Origin: Actinomycetes bacterium
Lineage (GTDB): Bacteria; Actinomycetota; Acidimicrobiia; Acidimicrobiales; Acidimicrobiaceae
Assembly: GCA_021822605.1 (NCBI GenBank)
Contig: JAKAQL010000016.1
Location: 1 to 39,632 of the forward strand
Direction of reading: 5' to 3'
Length of the DNA stretch: 39,632 nt
Shown: piece by piece, positions 34,551 through 39,632 of the stretch
How positions within the stretch are numbered: the stretch's first letter is position 1
Layout of the letters: each line of letters opens with the position of its first letter
Notes under the pieces: model-generated
Told to the model about the DNA's origin: nothing
Databases searched by the model: none
What the model saw: only the letters and a program-made list of their open reading frames with translations
Program-made: the position numbers and the translations under genes

Positions 34551-35111
34551 ATGGCCCGATATGCCGCTGTCCTTGATGCGTGCGCCCTCGTACCTATAGT
34601 TCTCGCCGACACCCTACTGCGGATCGCTTAACTAGGCTTCTACCGGCCACTGTGGTCCGCCCGGATCTTCACCGAGACGATAGACGCCATCAGCGAGATC
34701 CACTCGACGATCCCACTCGAACAGATCCAGCAGCGATTCGCAGACATGGACACTACCTTTGAGGATGCGTGTATCCAAGGATGGGAGGGTCTGGAGGCTA
34801 CGGTGACGCTACCTGATCCGAACGACCGTCATGTGGTGGCCACCGCTATGCATGGTCGGGCCGACGCTATTGTGACCTTTAATGTTCGCGACTTTCCCGC
34901 CAATGTCCTCAGCCCGCTCAACATCGAAGTTATCCACCCTGATGACTTCCTCCTTGACCAACTCGACCTTAACCCAAGGCCCGTGCTCGACGTGCTGCGA
35001 AAGCAAGCTGCTGACTCCCGCCGCCCGGTTCTCACATCTACTGATCTGATCGCACGACTCACCCGTGCAGGCGTGGCTAGCTTCGCAAGCGAAGCTGAAC
35101 GGCAGATCTGA
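34551..35111 (+). pseudogene. PIN-domain toxin (COG1569 type) broken by one stop codon
   Basis: From the ATG at 34551 the frame reads MARYAAVLDACALVPIVLAD, TLLRIA, then TAA at codon 27 (34629-34631), and continues in the same frame to 35111 with full family likeness: DPNDRHVVATAMHGRADAIV, TFNVRDFP and HPDDFLLDQLDL. All acidic catalytic positions of the PIN nuclease are still coded (Asp9, the Glu after the stop, Asp in DPND and in VRDFP). A single base change in what was probably a GAA codon would explain it. The toxin should be non-functional unless translation restarts downstream (ATG at 34746), which would lack the first catalytic Asp. Confidence 0.82.
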
Positions 35112-35458
35112 AATCAGGTCTCCCTATTCAAACCAAGGGACCTCGGGAGTTTGTGTGGCCCCACTAACAGTAGCCTGTGAGCCGCCCGAATGTAATTGCA
35201 TCGAAATTACCAAGCGGCAGTTAGGGTCGTCCCGTCTTCGAGCTCAGTGCAATGCCAGTTGTCTGCGGTGAGTTCATCACAGAACCACTCGGCAACGGGT
35301 TCACGCCGCTTGGTGGTTTGGTAGGTGTTCCAGTGATGGTCACGACCTTTCTCTATTCATTGCAGGTATAGCACAAATACAGAAATCATGATTTCATGAT
35401 TGACGCTCTTGGATAGCCTCAACAAGAACGATCTTGCCGGCGGGGATTTCCGGAAGGG
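35112..35458. other. Gap with a possible gene remnant
   Basis: About 350 bases. The minus strand holds a protein-like 50-codon frame listed separately. A short near-palindrome (AATCATGATTTCATGATT) lies near 35384-35401. No complete gene. Confidence 0.4.
35207..35356 (-). pseudogene. Possible fragment of an unknown gene
   Basis: The minus strand between a TGA at 35359-35357 and the TAA at 35209-35207 reads without a start codon: GRDHHWNTYQTTKRREPVA, then EWFCDELTADNWHCTELEDG. The residue mix (Trp, His, Asp, Glu, balanced) looks like real protein, not chance. I do not recognise it. With no start and only 50 codons it would be a leftover piece. Confidence 0.22.
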
Positions 35459-35689
35459 AATGAAGCCTCGGATCTCCTTGAGGTGCTCGAGGATCGATCG
35501 GAGCGCAAGTCAACCATCGTCACCTCACAGCTGACCATCGATTCCTGGCACGAGGCACTCGGGGATCCGACAATCTCTGATGCGGTACTCGATCGTCTCT
35601 TGTGCAACGCTCACATCATCTCGATGACCGGAGCATCCATGAGAGCGAAGAAGTCCAAGGTGGCTAAGTCCGCGGACGAGGCTCCATGA
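35459..35689 (+). pseudogene. IstB C-terminal fragment (second IS21 element)
   Basis: The frame reads NEASDLLEVLEDRSERKST, IVTSQLTIDSWHEALGDPT, then ISDAVLDRLLCNAHIISMTG. This is the standard C-terminal tail of IS21-type IstB ATPases, minus the Walker motifs. It differs from the istB at 33160, which ends differently, so it comes from another IS21 subgroup. The upstream part is missing. It is followed within 85 bases by tandem repeats that look like the element's right-end transposase sites. Confidence 0.8.
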
Positions 35690-35772
35690 CACCATCAAAA
35701 CAACCGACAAGGAGGCGACCTTTGACCGATTAGCGATACACTACAACCAGTCCCTCTCGCACCCTCCTAGGG

Positions 35773-35840
35773 GGTGGCAGATTTCAGCGATAACAGGTGG
35801 CAAACTTCAGCGAGAATGGGTGGCAGAGTTAGCGAGAATA
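35773..35840 (+). repeat. Three tandem 22-23-base repeats, probable IS21 right end
   Basis: Copies begin at 35773, 35796 and 35819 with the pattern GGTGGCARAYTTCAGCGA followed by KAAYR. The third is one base shorter. IS21 elements carry multiple copies of transposase-binding repeats at their ends, and these lie just after the IstB fragment. The element probably ended at a CA dinucleotide around 35842-35844. Confidence 0.65.
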
Positions 35841-36548
35841 CACAGCTATGACGCTAGGGCCAACATGGTAGCTCAGGCGACCGGGCTTTCCGACGACCTC
35901 TACCATGACCTAGTCGCCAAGGCAGTCCAGGCGATCAAGACATCGCAACGCCAACGCCCGGTGAACGTGAAAGATGCTGTGGTGAAAGAGCGTAACTTCA
36001 AGAAGCTACGTCAGCGCTCGGTGGAGGTCTCCGAGTTCTCCTACCGCCCCCTCGCCTGTAAGCATGACTACCGAGTCGTCGTAGTGCGCAAGAACATCTC
36101 GGTCGAGCGGGGAGAGGACGTCCTCTTTGACGAGTATCGCTACCTGTTCTATATCACCAACGATTGGAATATGACCCCAGACGAGGTCGTCGCCGAGGCT
36201 CATCAGCGCTGCGACCAAGAGAACCTGCACGCCCAGTTAAAGGGGGAGGTACGTGCACTTCACGCTCCGGTCAACACCCTGAATGCAAACTGGGCCTGCT
36301 TGGTGATGGCGTCACTCGCCTGGACACTGAAGGCCTGGTGTGCCTTGCTCGTACCAATCTCACCTCGCTGGGCCAACAAGCACAATATGGAGCGTCGGCT
36401 TCTGTTAAGGATGGAGTTTCGCACCTTCCGTCAGGCGTTTATCGAGATCCCCTGTCAGATCGTGAAGGGTGCTCGCCAGGTCCGCTGGCGTATCCTCGCA
36501 TGGAACCCTTGGCTGGGGTTGTTCTTCCGCCTCGATGCTGCCCTTTAA
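35820..36548 (+). pseudogene. IS1380-family transposase, C-terminal fragment
   Basis: About 230 residues of transposase from near 35845 onward; the first residues come from the adjoining repeats. FYITNDWNMTPDEVVAEAHQ, RCDQENLHAQLKGEVRALHAP and NWACLVMASLAWTLKAW match the C-terminal half of IS1380-type DDE transposases, including the catalytic Glu in DQEN. A full protein is about 430-470 residues, so the N-terminal half with the first two catalytic aspartates is missing. The junction coincides with the IS21 end repeats, which suggests that the IS21 element inserted into this gene before both decayed. Confidence 0.8.
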
Positions 36549-37042
36549 GCAGTAACAGTCCTCTCCTTAGGCCAGGCAACCAGCGAAGCTATGCCCAAGA
36601 ACGACTCAGTTAAGGTAGAAGATCCCCTCCAGGACTGTCAGTACACCACGATCTACCCCTGGTGACTCATTCCAACGTCTCAAGAGCCAATCCTGCCTTC
36701 AATGGGACCCCTCTGGCACCATAACCAGTCCCCCGGAGCGGAGGACCGCCCTTCTTCGCTTGTTTTAGGGCTAGTGTGACCTGCCGTAAGGCAAGGTTGC
36801 AAACTGCGAAATCCTCTCTTAACTTAGCGACATTCCTTTTTTATTATCTACGAATCGTGGCTTCTGACTTGAGACCTCATGCCAGATCGGATAACCATGA
36901 GGCTATCGCTAGCTCGATGCGTGATTGCCTACGAACACTCTTGCCTCAATAGTTCAGCCGGGCTATCAATGGTACTGCCAACTGAGCTGTTCAGGCTCAA
37001 TAGACTCCATGGAGGACATAAGAGTCGATCTCTCGTGAAGTG
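36549..37042. other. Non-coding stretch carrying repeat copy C
   Basis: About 490 bases between the IS1380 fragment and the MntA/HepT promoter. It holds repeat copy C (36777-36848, listed separately). The remainder shows no gene; the IS1380 right terminal repeat should be in the first 100-200 bases but I could not fix it. Confidence 0.4.
36777..36848 (+). repeat. Conserved segment, copy C (palindrome lost)
   Basis: Aligns without gaps to 28446-28518: TGACCTGCC, 15 variable bases, then AAACTG and the conserved ATCCTCTCT core. TTAACT (36819-36824) and TATTAT (36842-36847) are 17 bases apart, the best promoter-like pair among the three copies. The upstream palindrome of copies A and B is absent; only scattered likeness remains. 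Confidence 0.7.
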
Positions 37043-37070
37043 TTGTAACAGACCACAGGCAATTTATACT
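37043..37070 (+). promoter_or_regulatory. Promoter of the MntA/HepT module
   Basis: TTGTAA (37043-37048), 16 bases, TATACT (37065-37070). The -10 box ends 11 bases before the ATG at 37082, so the leader is only about five bases. Confidence 0.55.
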
Positions 37071-37081
37071 ACGATTAACTC

Positions 37082-37480
37082 ATGATGAAGCGTGAGGACG
37101 GCTCGCCAAGGAAGACCCATAAATCGGCGCAAAATGATATCGCTGCTTCTCAAGGCATGATTAGCGTTTACTCGCCCAGCCTCCCAGACACTCCGCTCGG
37201 TCATCAGCTCCGCAAGAGTCGATACGCAATATTAGACTGCGCGGCACGTCATGGAACGAGCAATATCCGCGTCTTTGGCAGCGCGGCACGGGGTGAAGAC
37301 GGGCCAGACAGCGATGTTGACTTCGTAGTTGACGTTGGTAAAGGGACCGGGCTATTTGCTCTGGAAGCTCTGCGGAGGGAACTTTCAGAGATCCTTGGCG
37401 TGTCAGTTGACGTTGCTCCCTCAGACAGTCTCCGACCACACGTTCGAGCAGAGATCGAACGGGATGCCATCCCACTATGA
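37082..37480 (+). CDS. mntA: Minimal nucleotidyltransferase antitoxin, MntA type
   Basis: 132 residues if the ATG at 37082 is used; the ATG at 37157 is an alternative that still keeps the whole domain. The nucleotidyltransferase motif fits GSX10DXD exactly: G66-S67, ten residues, D78-V-D80, with the third acid at D110 in VSVDVAP. In known MntA/HepT pairs, MntA adds AMP to a tyrosine of the HEPN toxin and so silences it. The stop overlaps the hepT start (ATGA). A strong promoter with a very short leader precedes it. Confidence 0.82.
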   Translation: MMKREDGSPRKTHKSAQNDIAASQGMISVYSPSLPDTPLGHQLRKSRYAILDCAARHGTSNIRVFGSAARGEDGPDSDVDFVVDVGKGTGLFALEALRRELSEILGVSVDVAPSDSLRPHVRAEIERDAIPL

Positions 37481-37863
37481 GTTCGCGTCATGACGACGAG
37501 CGCCTAATCGACATTATTAACGCGATTGACGCGATCAGAAGCCACCTTGCTCGTGGCGATCTCTCTGACGGACTCATTTTCGATGCCGTTCGAGTGAGAT
37601 TAATCGAAATTGGCGAGGCAGTTAAGGCGCTGGACCCCGAGCTTGTTGCTAGTCAACCAAATGTCAAGTGGTCTGACGCAGCTGGCATGCGCGATTGGCT
37701 AGCGCACCACTACTTCGACACATCCCGTGCAACGATCGAAGCAACCATCATGGAGGACCTCCCCCCTCTTGAAACTGCCGTTCGGCGGTTGCAAACACAC
37801 CGTAAACCTACTGAGAAACACCCTGGCAGCTTGCCGGGTAAGGATTTTAGTCTTGGAAGCTAG
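37477..37863 (+). CDS. hepT: HEPN-domain RNase toxin, HepT type
   Basis: 128 residues, mostly helical. The catalytic RX4HXY motif is intact: R72, H77, Y79 in MRDWLAHHYFD; Y79 is the residue modified by MntA in studied systems. GLIFDAVRVRLIEIGEAVK upstream is typical for the family. HepT cuts RNA when freed from its antitoxin. The right end of the tnpB element lies only a few bases past the stop codon, so the last residues (after about position 110) may have been changed by that insertion. Confidence 0.83.
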   Translation: MSSRHDDERLIDIINAIDAIRSHLARGDLSDGLIFDAVRVRLIEIGEAVKALDPELVASQPNVKWSDAAGMRDWLAHHYFDTSRATIEATIMEDLPPLETAVRRLQTHRKPTEKHPGSLPGKDFSLGS

Positions 37864-37879
37864 GCACTGGTGACATCCT

Positions 37880-37899
37880 CTCGGCCCTGAAGGACCGAG
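37880..37899. repeat. Right-end hairpin of the tnpB element
   Basis: CTCGGCCC, loop TGAA, GGACCGAG: eight-base arms with one C-A mismatch on the plus strand. It would form part of the guide RNA (omega RNA) scaffold made from the tnpB 3' end. Confidence 0.6.
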
Positions 37900-37913
37900 C
37901 TTCCCGAGCCCGC

Positions 37914-39125
37914 TCACGCGGCCTCAGGTGGTTGACGCTTCGTTGGGTCGCTGTGCTTGAAAGCGTGCGATGTCCCTTGACGTCCTGTGACCGCAAGTCC
38001 TGCGGCGTAGATATTGATGGCTGCATTCATATCAGCGTTGGCAGTATGTCCGCAGGATTGGCACAAGAATACCGCTTGGCTCTGACGGTTCTTCTTGTCC
38101 GTGTATCCACAGACTGCACAGGTCTGACTCGTGAATGCAGGATTGACGACTACTACCTCCGACCTAGTGGTAGCAAAACGGGCTTTATCGGTGAGGCGCT
38201 GTTGGAACAGTCCCCAGGCTTGAGATGAGATAGAACGATTGAGTCCGGCTTTTTGTCGAACGTTCTTGCCAGGACACGCCGTAGTACCTTTGGCCGAGCG
38301 CGACATGTTCTTGATCTTGAGATCTTCGATGCAGATGATGTCGTAGCGTCTCACGAGATCGGTTGTTGTCTTTTCGATCCAGTCTTTGCGACGGTCACGC
38401 TCTCGAGCCGAGATGATAGCAATCTGTCGTTTGGTGCGGTTGCGTCGATTAGAGCCTTTGACTTGGCGAGCCATCTTGCGCTGTAGTCGTCTCTTGCGTT
38501 GGGACTCGCCCTTGCTCAACAGAGTTGGCATGGATATCGCTTCGCCGTCCGACGTAGAAACGGACACAGCCACACCCAAGTCGAGCCCTACCGACTTGTC
38601 GGTTCAGGTGCGCTCGAGCGACCGAGGTGGAGTCGTGAACGACACAAACCACCGTCTGGCACGATCAAGTGTGACTCGTGCCGAAGTTGCGGACTCTATT
38701 TCAACCCACGGTCGGCTGATCCGAAACCTAACCCACCCGCACTTGGGGATGAGCACTTGTCCCCACTTACGGTTGACGCGCCTTACCGAAAGATCCCGCA
38801 CAGCAAAGCCCTCGTTGATACCGGCTTTGCGCCAAGTTGGTCTGCCAAAGTGGTCTGGTCTTTTCCACCAGTTTTGAAACGCACGGTCGAGGTCACGTAG
38901 GGCCTGTTGCTGGATCGCAGCAGAACCTTCTCCTAGCCAGGTACTTTGGCGAGCCTCCGTGAGTTCGTGCGATTGGACATTAGAAGTTATTCTCCATGTG
39001 CGATCTTTTGTCCACGCGTTACGCTGTTCAAGCCCAAGATTCCACACATACCGAGCATCTGCACAATGTCGTACAAGAATGGATTGCTCTTTTTCTTGTG
39101 GGTACATGCGCTCGCGTATACTCAT
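37914..39125 (-). pseudogene. tnpB: TnpB RNA-guided nuclease interrupted by an in-frame TGA
   Basis: About 403 codons on the minus strand from the ATG at 39125. After SLERT a TGA stop lies at 38604-38606, and the same frame goes on TDKSVGLDLGVAVSVSTSDG to 37914. The RuvC acids are all kept: Asp in GLDLG, Glu in IICIEDLKIKN, Asp in ANADMNAAINI, and the zinc-finger pairs TCAVCG and CQSCGH are intact. TnpB cuts DNA with an RNA guide transcribed from the element's end. One changed base (for example CGA or TGG to TGA) would explain the break. It is probably dead; a second start at GTG or ATG after the stop would lose the N-terminal RNA-binding half. Confidence 0.82.
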
Positions 39126-39172
39126 ATCATTATTGTAGTCTGAGGCTCTGACATCAGTATGCGCCTATCCAT

Positions 39173-39192
39173 CCCCGCCCTGAAGGACGGGG
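39173..39192. repeat. Left-end hairpin of the tnpB element
   Basis: CCCCGCCC, loop TGAA, GGACGGGG. Same layout, loop and mismatch as the right-end hairpin, but the outer stem bases differ on both arms together, so pairing is conserved. Confidence 0.6.
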
Positions 39193-39200
39193 CCTTCCGG

Positions 39201-39446
39201 CGCGTTTGGTAACGTTTCTGACCAAAGAGCCGACCACCCAGATCTCGACCAAGACTCGTACCTCTAGGCGAAGCCACAGAGACACCTAAGCCATTCTCCA
39301 CTTCAGGTAGTTCCACCCCAAGGCAGAGCCCTGCCCTTGGGGTGGAACTTTTGCTAGGGAGCCCTATCAGCGACCACTGATTACTGCTTTTAGGGCAATA
39401 ATTACTTACAATCAGTCGACATGGAGTCAAGGCAATTTGCTATCTG
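39201..39446. other. Intergenic between the tnpB element and repeat copy B
   Basis: About 245 bases with no supported gene; contains the inverted repeat at 39309-39349. Confidence 0.4.
39309..39349 (+). terminator. Strong inverted repeat followed by a short T-run
   Basis: AGTTCCACCCCAAGG (39309-39323) and its exact reverse complement (39335-39349) enclose 11 bases that can pair further (CAG/CTG). TTTT follows at 39349-39352. It could be a terminator or the end of a mobile element; no gene reads into it from the left on this strand. Confidence 0.4.
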
Positions 39447-39507
39447 AGTTTCGCAAACAAATTTATCCAGTTTCGCAAACGGCCCTTGGTGGGCCGTTTG
39501 CGAAACT
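39447..39507. repeat. Palindromic repeat, copy B
   Basis: AGTTTCGCAAAC (39447-39458), ten bases, then a perfect palindrome: AGTTTCGCAAACGGCCC (39469-39485), loop TTGGT, right arm 39491-39507. Same layout as copy A, with one arm base changed on both sides and the loop reversed. Confidence 0.85.
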
Positions 39508-39511
39508 CACC

Positions 39512-39585
39512 TGAACTGGGAGAATGTCCTCCTCGGAAGCGTAGCTATCCTCTGCTAACTATACGACTATCCTTTTTTAAATGTT
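39512..39585 (+). repeat. Conserved segment beside the palindrome, copy B
   Basis: Begins TGAACTGGG (compare TGACCTGCC in copies A and C). The ATCCTCT core at 39547 aligns without gaps to the other two copies over 33 bases, 26-27 of them identical in each pair, counted by eye. Confidence 0.7.
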
Positions 39586-39632
39586 GCTAGAAGACAGTTC
39601 TGAACTGGGTCTTTGTGCGTCGACCAGTAACG

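Larger units (their letters stand above)
37868..39200 (-). mobile_element. IS200/IS605-type element with tnpB only (IS1341 group)
   Basis: About 1.3 kb, holding a single tnpB on the minus strand and no tnpA. Each end has a matching imperfect hairpin built on CCCTGAAGGA: 37880-37899 at the right end and 39173-39192 at the left end. The right end, next to hepT, reads GAGGATGTCAC on the minus strand, a form often seen at ends of this group. Exact cleavage sites cannot be fixed without an empty site. Confidence 0.65.

Noticed and set aside
39122-39430. 102-codon minus-strand frame upstream of tnpB
   Set aside because: It runs through the left-end hairpin and the strong inverted repeat and has no family likeness.

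Overview
The window looks like chromosomal DNA from an actinobacterium. Supporting signs are an F420-type deazaflavin (DUF385/Ddn-like) protein, a mycothiol-dependent maleylpyruvate-isomerase-like protein, a small actinobacterial PH-like protein, several promoters placed almost on the start codon (short or absent leaders), and a base composition that looks mid-50s percent GC by eye (not computed). An acidophilic iron-oxidising member of the Acidimicrobiia would fit, but that is inference; nothing here identifies a species.

Left part (1-26.8 kb) is mostly ordinary chromosome. A truncated IS3-type orfA runs off the left edge. It is followed by a complete bd-oxidase operon on the minus strand (cydA-cydB-cydD-cydC, tightly packed, with overlaps). 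Next come a lipoprotein with a phospholipase-D fold, an APC amino-acid permease translationally coupled to a leucine-rich-repeat-variant protein, a PH-like small protein, and an mgtC-type gene preceded by a small acidic ORF and strong RNA-hairpin signals. A block of hydrolases follows: amidase plus metallophosphoesterase, a tyrosine phosphatase and an M20 peptidase. Then come an SDR and a DinB/MDMPI-like protein diverging from each other, and a five-gene peptide-type ABC importer operon (SBP, two permeases, two ATPases). An SDR follows this operon, and a Fur/PerR-family regulator with its own palindromic box closes this part. The importer and the surrounding amidase/peptidase genes suggest uptake and breakdown of peptides or amides.

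Right part (26.8-39.6 kb) is accessory DNA. It holds a Rad50/Mre11-like (SbcC/SbcD-like) operon, two toxin-antitoxin modules (an excisionase-type antitoxin with a PIN toxin broken by one stop codon, and an apparently intact MntA/HepT pair), and pieces of at least four insertion-sequence families: IS1634, IS21 (one near-complete istB, one istB tail with its end repeats), IS1380, and an IS200/IS605-type tnpB element. Three transposase or toxin genes each carry a single in-frame stop (TAG, TAA, TGA), which points to decay.

The most unusual signal is a dispersed non-coding repeat found three times in the right part (about 28.38-28.52, 36.78-36.85 and 39.45-39.59 kb). Two copies have a perfect 17-bp-arm palindrome preceded by a direct half-copy of the arm. 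All three share a conserved segment with promoter-like -35/-10 spacing. It is not explained by any of the IS fragments I can recognise.
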